From: Rhodalgimonas zhirmunskyi
GTDB lineage: Bacteria; Pseudomonadota; Alphaproteobacteria; Rhodobacterales; Rhodobacteraceae
Length of the DNA stretch: 64,000 nucleotides
Assembly (NCBI GenBank): GCA_030848925.1
Contig: JANFFA010000001.1
Coordinates: 930,001-994,000 of the forward strand
Direction of reading: 5' to 3'
The notes under the pieces were generated by a model. The model searched no databases, had not been told where the DNA came from, and was given only the letters and a program-made list of their open reading frames with translations. Shown here one piece after another: positions 44,397 through 53,554 of this stretch. Position numbers and translations under genes: made by a program. How positions within the stretch are numbered: the first letter of the stretch is position 1; each line of letters opens with the position of its first letter.

Positions 44397-45296
44397 TCAC
44401 ACCTTGTTCGCAAAACGCGGGTCAAGCGTATCACGCAACCCGTCGCCCAGCATGTTCACTGCCAACACCGTCAGCCCAAGGATCAGACCGGGATAAAGGA
44501 TGTTATGCGGGAAAAGCTGAAACACCGAGCGGCCCTCAGCCATGATATTGCCCCACGTCGGGATTTCCGGCGGAATACCGATCCCGAGAAAGCTGAGGAT
44601 CGCCTCGACAATGATCGCAGACGCCACGATGAACGTGCCCTGCACAATCAGCGGCGCAATCGTGTTCGGCAAAACATGCCGAAACAACAAGAGCGGCGTG
44701 CGTGTGCCTGCGGTGATCGCCGCCTCGACATAAGGCTCTTCGCGGATCGACAGCACGATAGATCGCACCAATCGCACCACGCGTGGGACCTCCGGCACCG
44801 TGATCGCTATGATGACCGAGGCCAGCCCGGACGAGAACAGTGACACCACGGCAATCGCCAGCAGGATCGCCGGGATCGCCATCAGCGCATCCATCAGCCG
44901 CATGATGATCCCGTCCGCCCAGCGGAAGAACCCCGCGATCACGCCGATGGTTACCCCGGCGATCACCGCGATGGTGGCCACCGAAAGCCCGACGACAAGC
45001 GAAACGCGCGCGCCGTAAATCACCCGGCTATAGATATCGCGGCCCAACGTATCCGTGCCAAGGCGATATTCCACCGGCACCTTCTTACCGCTGCTGTCGC
45101 GCACGGTGGATTCATACCCCGGCGGCTGGTTGCGGTCCTTGGGCGAGATCTTCGACGGATCACGCGTGCCCAGCAAGGGCGCCATGAGACCCATCAAAAC
45201 GATGGCCAAAACCAACGCCCCCCCGATCAGCACCGAAGGGTTGCGAATAATGCGCCGGACGGTCTGCCGCGCAGGGGAAATCGAGGCTGTGGTCAT
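44397..45296 (-). CDS. oligopeptide-type ABC transporter permease (DppC type)
   Basis: A 299-residue permease with an N-terminal helix, a periplasmic stretch (DRNQPPGYES) and five more helices. The EAA-type motif is EEPYVEAAITAGTRTPLLLF. The start overlaps the DppB-type stop (TGATG). Confidence 0.93.
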   Translation of the reverse strand: MTTASISPARQTVRRIIRNPSVLIGGALVLAIVLMGLMAPLLGTRDPSKISPKDRNQPPGYESTVRDSSGKKVPVEYRLGTDTLGRDIYSRVIYGARVSLVVGLSVATIAVIAGVTIGVIAGFFRWADGIIMRLMDALMAIPAILLAIAVVSLFSSGLASVIIAITVPEVPRVVRLVRSIVLSIREEPYVEAAITAGTRTPLLLFRHVLPNTIAPLIVQGTFIVASAIIVEAILSFLGIGIPPEIPTWGNIMAEGRSVFQLFPHNILYPGLILGLTVLAVNMLGDGLRDTLDPRFANKV

Positions 45297-46237
45297 CAGT
45301 AACGGATCCTCGGGTCAAGAACGGTATAGCTCAGGTCGATCAGCAGGTTGATCACGACATAAACGAGCGAGAAGAGCAGGATCACGGCTTGGATCGTCGG
45401 GTAGTCGCGCGCCAGCACCGCCTCGACGGTCAGCAGGCCAAGCCCAGGAAGGGTGAACACGCTTTCGGTCACCACCACCCCGCCGATCAGGATCGCGAAG
45501 CTCAGGCCGATCACGGTCACGATCGGCACGGCGGCATTGCGCAACGCATGCCGCATCAGAACCTTGCGCTCGGTCTGCCCTTTGGCGCGGGCGGTTCGAA
45601 TGTAATCCTCGCCCAGCACTTCAAGCACGCTGGTGCGCGTCATCCGCGCGATAAAGGCGACGAACACCACCGCCAAAGCCAGTGAAGGAAGCAAAAGCCG
45701 GATGAACCAGCCGCCAACGCCATCACTGATGCGTTGATACCCCTGCACCGGCAACCAGCCCAGTTCGAGAGAGAACAGCCAGATCAGCGCATAGCCGATC
45801 ACGAAAACCGGCAGGGAAAAGCCCAGCACCGAAAAGCCCATGATGATGCGATCCGTCCAGCTGCCCTGGCGATACGCAGCGAGCGTGCCCAGCGGCACGG
45901 CGATCATGACGGTCAGAACAATCGTCATCAGCGAAAGCGACAGCGTCGGTTCAATCCGCGAGGCGATCAACTCGCCCACCTGCTTCTTGTAGAAGAAGCT
46001 TTCCCCGAAGTCGCCTTGGAAGATGTTGCCCAGCCAGTAGAAGAACTGTGTGAAAAGCGGCTCATCGAGGCCCAGTTTTTCACGGATCTCGGCGATTTGC
46101 GCATCGTTCGCGTAATCGCCTGCGATGATCGCTGCCGGATCGCCGGGCGTAAGGCGCAGCAGCAGGAAGATGAAAATCGCGACCAGAAGCATTACGGGGA
46201 TGGTCGCGAGGATCCGCCGAAGAAGATAAGAGGCCAT
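45296..46237 (-). CDS. oligopeptide-type ABC transporter permease (DppB type)
   Basis: A 313-residue permease. It begins MASYLLRRILATIPVMLLVA, has LLRLTPGDPAAI in the first periplasmic loop, and the coupling motif VLGEDYIRTARAKGQTERKV. ATG 46237 has AGGG upstream. An in-frame TTG four codons earlier is a poorer start. Confidence 0.93.
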   Translation of the reverse strand: MASYLLRRILATIPVMLLVAIFIFLLLRLTPGDPAAIIAGDYANDAQIAEIREKLGLDEPLFTQFFYWLGNIFQGDFGESFFYKKQVGELIASRIEPTLSLSLMTIVLTVMIAVPLGTLAAYRQGSWTDRIIMGFSVLGFSLPVFVIGYALIWLFSLELGWLPVQGYQRISDGVGGWFIRLLLPSLALAVVFVAFIARMTRTSVLEVLGEDYIRTARAKGQTERKVLMRHALRNAAVPIVTVIGLSFAILIGGVVVTESVFTLPGLGLLTVEAVLARDYPTIQAVILLFSLVYVVINLLIDLSYTVLDPRIRY

Positions 46238-46267
46238 GAAACCCTGCAATCTGACGTGTGAGAGAGG

Positions 46268-46297
46268 TCCGGCGCCGACGGAATTGCCGGCGCCGGA
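46268..46297 (-). promoter_or_regulatory. intercistronic hairpin after the peptide-binding protein gene
   Basis: TCCGGCGCCG and CGGCGCCGGA form a perfect 10-bp stem with a 10-base loop between the binding-protein stop and the permease start. No U-run follows. It is the same arrangement as in the sugar ABC operon at 36788-36813. Confidence 0.65.
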
Positions 46298-46312
46298 AAG
46301 ATGGTTTCAGGA

Positions 46313-47908
46313 TCAGTCCTTGGAGATGTTCCAGAACACGGCCGCACCAGTCGGAAGAACGCCATTGACGTTCTTGCGCATCGCCGCCGAGGCATACCAC
46401 TGACCAAGGTGAATATGTGTCGGGTATTCGCGCCATGCGCCCTGAACTTCCTCGACGATTTTCAACTGCTCTTCCTTGGTGGTCGCCCGCGCAAAGGCAT
46501 CGCGCAGCCCTTCGATCTTCTCGTCACAGGGCCAGCCGAACAGCGCCTGATCACAGGACGAGTTGAGGAAGGCCATCGCCACCGGGTTGAACAGATCGCC
46601 CGCGGTCCACGAGGTGATGAAGGCGTGCCAGCCGCCATCCTCGGGCTTGTCCTTCTTGGCGCGGCGCGCCACCAGCGTCTGCCAGTCCATCGACTGCATG
46701 TCGACGTTCAGACCGATGCTTTCCATCAACTCCTTCGCCACCGGCGCAAGGTTGGTCAGAACGGCAAGGTCGGTCGAATGCATCAGCACGATAGGCGTGC
46801 CGTCATAACCCGATTCCTTGACCAATTCGCGCGCCTTGTCGAAGTTCGTTTCCAGCAGACCTTCCATATGGGCCGTGGTCTCGAACGGCATGCCACAGCC
46901 GAACAGCGCCTTACATTCCTCATAGAAATCCGGGTTGCCAATCTGGGCCTGAAGGAAATCTTCCTGATTGAACGCATAGAGAAGCGCCTGACGCATCTTC
47001 GCATTGTCGAACGGCGGGTGCAGCACGTTGAAGCGGAAGGTGAACTGGTTGCCCGCCGGGTTGAAATTGGCAAGGTGGATGTTGTCATCCCCTTCGATCA
47101 GCGGCAGCAGGTCATGCGGGATCGCCTCAATATAATCGATTTCGCCCGCCTTCAGCGCGTTCACCGCCTGTTGCTGGTCACGAATGGGCAGCCATTCAAC
47201 GCGGTCCACCTTCACGACCTTGCCACCGGCCAGGGACGAGGGCGGCTCGTCACGCGGAACGTATTCGTCGAATTTCTCGTAAACCACCTTGGAGCCGGGC
47301 TCCCATTCGTCCTTGTTGAACACGAACGGACCCGAACCGATGAATTCCGACACCTGCTCCGAGGCGGGCGTCGCCGCGATCCGCGCGGGCATCATGAACG
47401 GCACGTTCGAGCTGGGCTTGGCCAGCGCCAGCGTGACAAGGCCGGTCGGGCTGTTGAGCTTGAAGGTGATGGTCTTGCCGTCTGTCGCTTCCAGCGTGTC
47501 GACAAAGCTCATCATCTTCTGGCCCATCGCGTCTTTCGAGCCCCAGCGCTTGATCGAGGCTACGCAATCCTCGGCCGTGACCGGCGCGCCGTCATGCCAT
47601 GTCATCCCTTCGCGCAGGGTCATGGTGACGGTCAGGCCATCCTCGGACGTGGAATAGGTGTCCACCATCTGCGGCTGGATGTTGCCGCTCTCGTCAAGCG
47701 CGAACAGCGTGTCATAGATCATGTAGCCGTGGTTGCGGGTGATATAGGCCGTGGTCCAGATCGGATCGAGGATCTTGAGGCCCGAGTGCGGAACCGCCTT
47801 TAGCACGGTTTCAGCACTGCTAGGGGTTGCAGCACCTGCGAGGCCAACACCCATCACCACGGCGGCGACGGCTCCCTTCAGCAGGCTGCGTCTGGCAGAC
47901 TTAAACAT
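46313..47908 (-). CDS. peptide-type ABC transporter substrate-binding protein (DppA/OppA family)
   Basis: A 531-residue SBP_bac_5 protein. Residues 1-32 form a Tat-like signal (ARRSLLKGAVAAVVMG). The mature part has MTLREGMTWHDGAPVTAEDC, FNVLHPPFDNAKMRQALLYA and other family marks. It is first in the transporter operon, with GGGAG before its ATG. Ligand inferred to be a peptide or N-acyl amino acid because of the hydrolases downstream. Confidence 0.92.
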   Translation of the reverse strand: MFKSARRSLLKGAVAAVVMGVGLAGAATPSSAETVLKAVPHSGLKILDPIWTTAYITRNHGYMIYDTLFALDESGNIQPQMVDTYSTSEDGLTVTMTLREGMTWHDGAPVTAEDCVASIKRWGSKDAMGQKMMSFVDTLEATDGKTITFKLNSPTGLVTLALAKPSSNVPFMMPARIAATPASEQVSEFIGSGPFVFNKDEWEPGSKVVYEKFDEYVPRDEPPSSLAGGKVVKVDRVEWLPIRDQQQAVNALKAGEIDYIEAIPHDLLPLIEGDDNIHLANFNPAGNQFTFRFNVLHPPFDNAKMRQALLYAFNQEDFLQAQIGNPDFYEECKALFGCGMPFETTAHMEGLLETNFDKARELVKESGYDGTPIVLMHSTDLAVLTNLAPVAKELMESIGLNVDMQSMDWQTLVARRAKKDKPEDGGWHAFITSWTAGDLFNPVAMAFLNSSCDQALFGWPCDEKIEGLRDAFARATTKEEQLKIVEEVQGAWREYPTHIHLGQWYASAAMRKNVNGVLPTGAAVFWNISKD

Positions 47909-48132
47909 TGTAAACTCCCTGATTTATTGGCGCACTTTGTGTGCGCTCACCCAACTATTCGGTCAAACTTCCCTTGAGTCAATTTATTCACGGCCTCGGG
48001 ACGTCGCGTTGATCGATAACCTGTTAAACTATGGGCACGCGCCTCTCGCGCCCGGCACCCGCCCCGCGCGGCAACCGCTTAGGGCCGCGCCAAATGCGCG
48101 TTGCTGCGGCGATTCCCATGGGCCGTGATCGC

Positions 48133-49596
48133 TTAGGCGAAGGGGTTCTCCACCTTCGGCCAATAGGTGCCATCGCGCTTGGTATAGGGGATATTGGCAT
48201 AATCCGGCGTCACCGCGCCAGGCCCGGAAATGTAAATAACTTCAGAGGCAAGCGGCCCGAATCCCGCATAGAAATGCTGCGAGGATTTCACCACCACGAT
48301 TTTCATCTCGGCCAGATCCAGCCCAAGATCGGTGAACGCAATCGGATGAAACGCCTGCGTGCGCTTGTCCGCCACGATCATGTGCACCCCGTCCGCTTCC
48401 AGCCAGACCCCAGTGCCCATCGGCATCCGCGACGCGCCCATCAACTGGTGCATACCCTCGCGTATGCCACGCACCGTCACCTTCAGGTCGATCGGGTCGC
48501 CCGACATCTCGCCCACCTTGCCGCCCAGCCGCACCTTCATCTCGGCCCCGACGCCTGCATCCTGACACATGCGCACCACCACCGGATCCCAGAAAATGCC
48601 AAGCGCCACATCGCGCAATCCGCGCTTGAGCACTTCACGCAAGACGAAGGTCGAATCCGCCGGCGCGCCCGCCCCTGCATTGTCGGCAAAATCCGCCAGC
48701 ACCACGGGCGCCGCGTCCGCATCCGCCGCATGCACCGCCTCGGCCCGGTCGAGCGCCCCGTCGATCGAGGGCCAATCGACACTCAACTGGTCACGCAGCG
48801 CCCAAAGCTTTTCACCGAATTCCCGCGCGACGCTTTCCGCACGCCCCGCATCGCCATCGGCAATCGCCAGCATCCGCGTGCCCACCCGTGGGCAATCACC
48901 CCACGGAAACCCGTGGCTAAGCGAAAGTGACAGGATCCCGTCCGTCCCTTCGCGCGCCTGCATCTCGTCCACGAATCCGCGAATAGGCGCACGGGTGGTG
49001 TGATACATCGCGATCATCCGGCAATCGTAGTCACGCATCACCGGCTTGATCTTGCCCGCCGCCGCATCGGCGGCCAGCGTGAACAACTCGCGCGCCCGTT
49101 CTGGCCCGTCGGTATGGGGATATTCCTTGTAGGATATGATCAGGTCGGCCGCATTCAGCATGTCATCGGTCAGGTGGTTGTGCGGATCAAGCTCAAGCCC
49201 GATCACCACGTCCGGCCCGACAATCTCGCGCGCACGAACAAGGAAATCCCCCTCGCAATCGTCATACCCCTCAGCGATCATCGCCCCATGCATCGAGATC
49301 AAAAGCATCTCGGGCGCCGCCGCGCGAATATCGTTCAGGATTTCATCGCGGTAAGCCTCGTAAGTGCCCCGGATCGTCGTCCCGGCGGGCTGGGCAAAGG
49401 CCGACAGGCTTTCGACCACCTCCCAACCGCGCGCCTCGGCCATCGCGCGCCATTCGTGCATCGGGGCTGAAATCAGGTTGGCGGGCTCCTGCGTGGCCTT
49501 ACGGCTGACAAAAGTTTCCTCGAAGGCCAGCCGCCCGGTCGGGATGGGCGAGAACGAGTTGGTTTCGGTTGCAAGACCAGCGATCAGGATTTTCAT
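48133..49596 (-). CDS. M81 family metallopeptidase (MlrC-like)
   Basis: A 487-residue protein with the DUF1485/MlrC architecture: GLATETNSFSPIPTGRLAFE at the N-terminus, LLISMHGAMIAEGYDDCEGD, GLELDPHNHLTDDML with zinc-type Asp/His, and VLADFADNAGAGAPADST. MlrC is the last peptidase of microcystin breakdown; most relatives have other, unknown peptide substrates. It lies upstream of, and in the same direction as, the peptide transporter operon, 224 bp away. GGAGCG precedes the ATG. Confidence 0.9.
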   Translation of the reverse strand: MKILIAGLATETNSFSPIPTGRLAFEETFVSRKATQEPANLISAPMHEWRAMAEARGWEVVESLSAFAQPAGTTIRGTYEAYRDEILNDIRAAAPEMLLISMHGAMIAEGYDDCEGDFLVRAREIVGPDVVIGLELDPHNHLTDDMLNAADLIISYKEYPHTDGPERARELFTLAADAAAGKIKPVMRDYDCRMIAMYHTTRAPIRGFVDEMQAREGTDGILSLSLSHGFPWGDCPRVGTRMLAIADGDAGRAESVAREFGEKLWALRDQLSVDWPSIDGALDRAEAVHAADADAAPVVLADFADNAGAGAPADSTFVLREVLKRGLRDVALGIFWDPVVVRMCQDAGVGAEMKVRLGGKVGEMSGDPIDLKVTVRGIREGMHQLMGASRMPMGTGVWLEADGVHMIVADKRTQAFHPIAFTDLGLDLAEMKIVVVKSSQHFYAGFGPLASEVIYISGPGAVTPDYANIPYTKRDGTYWPKVENPFA

Positions 49597-49754
49597 AAAG
49601 GCGCTCCGAGCATGTGGTTAACTGCGAGGCGGACTCAAGGCTTGGCCAAAACGAACCAGCCGCCGTCCCATCTCCTGTGGCGAGCATTGACCGTTTCCTA
49701 CCCCACGTCCAGCCGGATCGATGGCTTGGGCTGCCCGGACCAAATCGAAGATGC

Positions 49755-49787
49755 AAAAAAGGGCGCGGGCATTTTGCGCCCGCGCCC
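49755..49787 (-). terminator. rho-independent terminator of the minus arm of the arsenic island
   Basis: Read on the minus strand, GGGCGCGGGC-N7-GCCCGCGCCC (a perfect 10-bp GC stem, 49761-49787) is followed by six Ts (49755-49760). It lies 43 bases after the disulfide-protein gene. Confidence 0.85.
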
Positions 49788-49829
49788 CCTGTTGCTTGCC
49801 GTTCGGGTGGGGCCAAACACGGCCCATGA

Positions 49830-50066
49830 TCACGCCGTCAGCCAACCGTCCAGCTTCGCCGCATCCGGCAGGCCACCGGCATGCACCAGCTTGCCATCCA
49901 CACTGACCCCCGGCGTCGACATCACGCCCGCCATCGCGATGGATTTCGCATCCGTCACCTTTTCCACCTCGACCTCGACGCCCAACCGCGTCGCGGCCTC
50001 GCGCACCATGGCTTCGGTGGCTTCACAGCGTTTGCAGCCGGGGCCATATACCTTGACCGATTTCAT
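49830..50066 (-). CDS. small thioredoxin-fold protein (redox-active disulfide protein 2 type)
   Basis: A 78-residue thioredoxin-fold protein. The active site is PGCKRCEA (C-x-x-C) near residue 11, and the cis-Pro is in VMSTPGVSVDGK. Such proteins are often encoded beside DUF318 permeases and ArsR. It may deliver or release thiol-bound metalloid. I start at ATG 50066 with AGGAAA upstream; an ATG five codons earlier overlaps the permease stop. Confidence 0.85.
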   Translation of the reverse strand: MKSVKVYGPGCKRCEATEAMVREAATRLGVEVEVEKVTDAKSIAMAGVMSTPGVSVDGKLVHAGGLPDAAKLDGWLTA

Positions 50067-50077
50067 ATCGTTTCCTT

Positions 50078-51136
50078 TCACAGAATTGCGTTGAACAGAA
50101 AGCCGGTGGCAAGAATCCCGGCCGAAACCACCGCGATGAAGATCGCGATCAACCGATAACTTAGCACCTGCTTGAGGATCACCATTTCCGGCAGGCTCAG
50201 CGCGATCACCGACATCATGAATGCCAGCGTGGTGCCAAGCGCCGCGCCCTTACCCAGAAGCGCCTCGACGATCGGGATGACGCCCGCGGCGTTGGTGTAC
50301 ATCGGCACGCCCACGACCACTGCGGCAGGAACCGACCACCACGCTTCGCCGCCCATGATCTTCAGCATCATCGCCTCGGGCACATAGCCATGGATCGCCG
50401 CGCCGATGCCGATGCCCACAAGCACCCAGATCCAGACCTTGCCGACGATCTCGCGCACCTGCTCCATTCCGACCTTCAGCCGGTCCACCAGCGTCAGCCG
50501 CTCTTCGGGCAGGTCGCCCACCGGCCCCGCGTTCATCTCGCGCACCCAGTCCTGCAAATAGCGTTCCAGCCGCATCCGGCCCAACACGTAGCCCGCCACC
50601 GTGGCGATCGAAAATCCAAAGACAAGATAGATCGTCGCGATCTTCCAGCCCACCAGCGCATAGAGCAGGCCAAGCCCCACCGGCCCCACCAGCGGCCCCG
50701 CGATCAGGAAGGAAAACGTCACCCCCAGCGGAATCCCCGCCGACACGAAGCCGATGAACAACGGCACCGACGAGCACGAACAAAACGGCGTCAGCACCCC
50801 AAGCAGCGCCGCCAGAGGATAGCCCCAGATCTCGCGCTTCCCGGCAAGGATCGCGCGGGTTTTCTCGGGGCTGAACCAGCTGCGCAAAACGCCGGTGATA
50901 AACACGATACCTGTCAGCAGCAAAAGCACCTTGGGCACGTCGTAAAGGAAAAAGGCGATCGCCTCGCCGGTGTGGCTGTCCCGCTCCACCGGGAAAAGCC
51001 CGGTCGCCCATTCCGAAAACGGGATCAGCTGGCCATAGACCAGCCAAAGCACGACCCCGGCCACCGGCACCCCAATATACCAAAGCCAATCGGGGGCCTC
51101 GCGCCCTGCCGGCGGTTGGTGTGTTTCAATGGTCAT
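50078..51136 (-). CDS. DUF318/ArsP-like permease
   Basis: A 352-residue membrane protein with about eight helices in two halves. The first half has [20 protein letters not shown], the C-x-C motif typical of this family; the second has [20 protein letters not shown]. ArsP members export trivalent organoarsenicals; others move metals. The gene is ATGA-coupled to arsR and followed by the redox-disulfide protein. The exact substrate is open. Confidence 0.85.
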   Translation of the reverse strand: MTIETHQPPAGREAPDWLWYIGVPVAGVVLWLVYGQLIPFSEWATGLFPVERDSHTGEAIAFFLYDVPKVLLLLTGIVFITGVLRSWFSPEKTRAILAGKREIWGYPLAALLGVLTPFCSCSSVPLFIGFVSAGIPLGVTFSFLIAGPLVGPVGLGLLYALVGWKIATIYLVFGFSIATVAGYVLGRMRLERYLQDWVREMNAGPVGDLPEERLTLVDRLKVGMEQVREIVGKVWIWVLVGIGIGAAIHGYVPEAMMLKIMGGEAWWSVPAAVVVGVPMYTNAAGVIPIVEALLGKGAALGTTLAFMMSVIALSLPEMVILKQVLSYRLIAIFIAVVSAGILATGFLFNAIL

Positions 51137-51423
51137 GCGACTTTCGTCCTCTCTGTTTTATATTCGGCGGCCATCACCGCGTCGATTACCGCCGCGAATT
51201 CCGGCGCAAGATCGGGGTTGCGACGATACCGCACCCATTGCGCGTCACGCCGATCCGTCACCAGCCCGGCCTCGCGCAGCACTTTCATGTGGCGCGACAT
51301 GCGGCTCTGGCTGGCCTCCAGCCGCGTCATGAGTTCGCAAACACAATGCTCCCCCCCGCTCCAGACAAGGGCGAGTGCGGCGCGGCGGGTCGGGTCGGAA
51401 ATGGCGGTCAGAATCTCTTGCAT
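51133..51423 (-). CDS. arsR: ArsR-family metalloregulator
   Basis: A 96-residue ArsR/SmtB repressor. It has [20 protein letters not shown], then the metal-binding-helix motif CVCELM, and [21 protein letters not shown] as recognition helix. The C-V-C pair in this helix is the As(III)/Sb(III) site of classic ArsR. I start at ATG 51423; in-frame ATGs upstream would place the operator palindrome (51433-51452) in the coding sequence. It leads the minus arm of the island. Confidence 0.9.
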   Translation of the reverse strand: MQEILTAISDPTRRAALALVWSGGEHCVCELMTRLEASQSRMSRHMKVLREAGLVTDRRDAQWVRYRRNPDLAPEFAAVIDAVMAAEYKTERTKVA

Positions 51424-51432
51424 GAGTCGCTT

Positions 51433-51460
51433 ATATGCGTCTTGGCGCATATGCGTCTTG
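51433..51460. promoter_or_regulatory. ArsR operator candidate between the divergent arsenic operons
   Basis: ATATGCG-N6-CGCATAT is a perfect inverted repeat at 51433-51452. The 12-mer ATATGCGTCTTG also occurs twice as direct repeats (51433-51444 and 51449-51460). It lies ten bases upstream of the arsR start. The fused regulator begins about 200 bases away on the other side. Confidence 0.65.
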
Positions 51461-51653
51461 ATCCATATCAACCACCGCTCCGAAAAGGCCAGTCCGCGCA
51501 AAGCCCTGCATAACCTGTCACCCCCACGTCACCTTCGGGCGGTAAACCGAAAATGCGCGCAAGGCGGGAGGCAACGGAAAAAACCGGAACAAGATGGACA
51601 AAAGCCGCCCACCGGACTTGCCACACCCCCATTACTTCCGTATTTCACGAATT

Positions 51654-52559
51654 ATGGAACAAGTAATCCCGAATCGCCTCGCCACCCTCGGCCATCCGCA
51701 GCGCCTCGCGCTTTATCGCCTGCTCATGCGCCGCTACCCCGACCGCGTGCCTGCGACCGAACTGGCCCAGGCGCTCGGGCTGAAACCGAACACGCTCTCC
51801 AGCTACATCAGCGCCTTGATGCAGGCCGGTCTGGTCACGCGCGAACGCATCGGCACCTCGCTGCGCTATGGCATCGACATGGAGATCGCGCGCGAAACCT
51901 TCGATTACCTGCTGCTCGATTGCTGCCGTGGCCGACCCGAGCTTTGCGCCCTGCATGCCCGTCCCGACCCCGCCCTTCCCAACCCCAACCTTCCCAAAGC
52001 CGACCTTCCCACCCCCGACCTTCCCAACGCCAACGGAGCCCCTCCGATGACCGACCGCAAATACAACGTCCTCTTCATCTGCACCGGCAATTCCGCCCGC
52101 TCGATCTTTGCCGAAACCCTCCTGCGCGACGAGGCGGGCGAGCGCTTCAACGCCTATTCCGCCGGGACAAACCCGCATTCCGAGTTGAACCCCTTCGCCC
52201 TCACGGTCTTGCACCAGAAGGGCCACGACATCTCGGCGCTTTCCTCCAAGAACCTCTCGGTGTTCCAGGGCGACGATGCCCCCAAGTTCGATTTCGTTTT
52301 CACCGTCTGCAATCAGGCCGCGAACGAGGAATGCCCCGCCTGGAGCGGACAACCCATCAGCGCCCATTGGGGCATGCCCGACCCGGTCAAGGCCGAAGGC
52401 ACCGACGCCGAGAAAACTCTCGCCTTCCAACAGGCCTACGGCGCCTTGCGCAATCGCATCCGTGCCTTCACCGCCCTGCCCCTCGACCAACTCGACAAGA
52501 TTTCACTGCAACGGGCCATCGACGACATCGCCCGCACCAACACCGGAGAACAGGCATGA
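51654..52559 (+). CDS. ArsR-ArsC fusion: regulator joined to arsenate reductase
   Basis: About 301 residues. The N-terminal winged helix (to about residue 98) has [20 protein letters not shown] and [19 protein letters not shown], and ends in [10 protein letters not shown], three cysteines like the C-terminal As(III) site of the Acidithiobacillus-type ArsR (spacing differs by one). A linker of four xxxLP repeats follows. Then comes a low-molecular-weight-phosphatase-fold Ars[33 protein letters not shown] with two resolving Cys, and [17 protein letters not shown] 52047 with GGAG eight bases upstream could also start ArsC alone. The N-terminal start is unsure: an ATG at 51594 is an alternative. 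Confidence 0.85.
   Translation: MEQVIPNRLATLGHPQRLALYRLLMRRYPDRVPATELAQALGLKPNTLSSYISALMQAGLVTRERIGTSLRYGIDMEIARETFDYLLLDCCRGRPELCALHARPDPALPNPNLPKADLPTPDLPNANGAPPMTDRKYNVLFICTGNSARSIFAETLLRDEAGERFNAYSAGTNPHSELNPFALTVLHQKGHDISALSSKNLSVFQGDDAPKFDFVFTVCNQAANEECPAWSGQPISAHWGMPDPVKAEGTDAEKTLAFQQAYGALRNRIRAFTALPLDQLDKISLQRAIDDIARTNTGEQA
51966..52025 (+). repeat. 15-bp tandem repeat encoding the ArsR-ArsC linker
   Basis: Four units of about 15 bp with core CCTTCCCA encode [15 protein letters not shown] and TPDLP. The unit length keeps the frame, so unit number could vary without breaking the fusion. Confidence 0.75.
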
Positions 52560-53554
52560 CCGTCTACGCACTCAACGGCCTTGGCCGCATGGGGAAACTC
52601 GCCCTGAAACCGTTGCTCGAACGTGGTGCCAAAATCGCTTGGATCAACGATGCGGTGGGCGACCCGGCGATGCATGCCCACCTGCTGGAATTCGACAGCG
52701 TCCATGGCCGCTGGAACGCGCACTTCGCGCATGACGACACCAGCGTCACGATCAATGGCACCCGCCTGCCCTTCATCGGCACCCGCACTCTTTCGGAACT
52801 GCCGCTCGACGGCGTTGACGTGGTGATCGACTGCACCGGCGCGTTCAAGACCGAGGCCAAGCTCGCCCCCTATTTCGACGCCGGGGTGAAAAAGGTCGTG
52901 GTCTCGGCCCCGGTCAAGGACGGCGATGCCGCCAATATCGTGATGGGCGTCAACGAAGGCATCTATGACCCCGCCCGCCACCGCATCGTCACGGCGGCCA
53001 GCTGCACCACCAATTGCCTTGCCCCGGTGGTCAAGGTCATCCACGAAACCCTTGGCATCAAACACGGCTCGATCACCACGATCCATGACGTGACCAACAC
53101 CCAGACCATCGTCGACCGCCCCGCCAAGGATCTGCGCCGGGCGCGCTCGGCGCTGACCAACCTGATCCCCACGACGACCGGCAGCGCCACAGCGATCACC
53201 CTGATCTATCCCGAACTCAAGGGCCGCCTGAACGGCCATGCCGTGCGCGTGCCCCTGCTCAACGCCTCGATCACCGATTGCGTTTTCGAGGTCGAGCGCG
53301 CCACCACCGTGGACGAGGTCAACGCCCTGTTCAAAGCCGCGTCCGAAGGCGCATTGCAAGGCATCCTCGGCTACGAAGAACGCCCGCTCGTCTCGTCCGA
53401 TTACACCAACGACGAACGCTCCAGCATCGTCGACGCCCCCTCGACCATGGTGATCAACGGCACACAGGTGAAAATCTACGCGTGGTATGACAATGAAATG
53501 GGCTACGCGCACCGCTTGGTCGACGTCGCCCTGATGGTCGGGGCCTCCGTGTGA
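52556..53554 (+). CDS. glyceraldehyde-3-phosphate dehydrogenase of the arsJ operon
   Basis: A 332-residue GAPDH. NAD fold [14 protein letters not shown], catalytic Cys in [14 protein letters not shown], and [13 protein letters not shown] at the C-terminus. In arsJ operons a dedicated GAPDH uses arsenate in place of phosphate to make 1-arseno-3-phosphoglycerate, which ArsJ exports. Its start overlaps the ArsR-ArsC stop (ATGA) and its stop overlaps arsJ (GTGA), which supports that role over glycolysis. Confidence 0.93.
   Translation: MTVYALNGLGRMGKLALKPLLERGAKIAWINDAVGDPAMHAHLLEFDSVHGRWNAHFAHDDTSVTINGTRLPFIGTRTLSELPLDGVDVVIDCTGAFKTEAKLAPYFDAGVKKVVVSAPVKDGDAANIVMGVNEGIYDPARHRIVTAASCTTNCLAPVVKVIHETLGIKHGSITTIHDVTNTQTIVDRPAKDLRRARSALTNLIPTTTGSATAITLIYPELKGRLNGHAVRVPLLNASITDCVFEVERATTVDEVNALFKAASEGALQGILGYEERPLVSSDYTNDERSSIVDAPSTMVINGTQVKIYAWYDNEMGYAHRLVDVALMVGASV

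Noticed and set aside
42936-44843. A 635-codon plus-strand open frame
   Set aside because: Antisense to the double ATPase and a permease. Its product is Arg/His-rich without motifs, while the minus frames have complete Walker and signature motifs.
46301-47803. A 500-codon plus-strand open frame
   Set aside because: Antisense to the peptide-binding protein, which has a signal peptide and family motifs.
49618-49845. Small overlapping frames between the M81 gene and the disulfide protein
   Set aside because: They run through a strong terminator hairpin and lack ribosome-binding sites or recognisable motifs.
50390-53554. A single plus-strand open frame of more than 1,000 codons
   Set aside because: Only its last third (from 52556) is a gene, the GAPDH. 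The rest is antisense to the permease and arsR or out of phase with ArsR-ArsC, and is Arg/Pro/His-rich.
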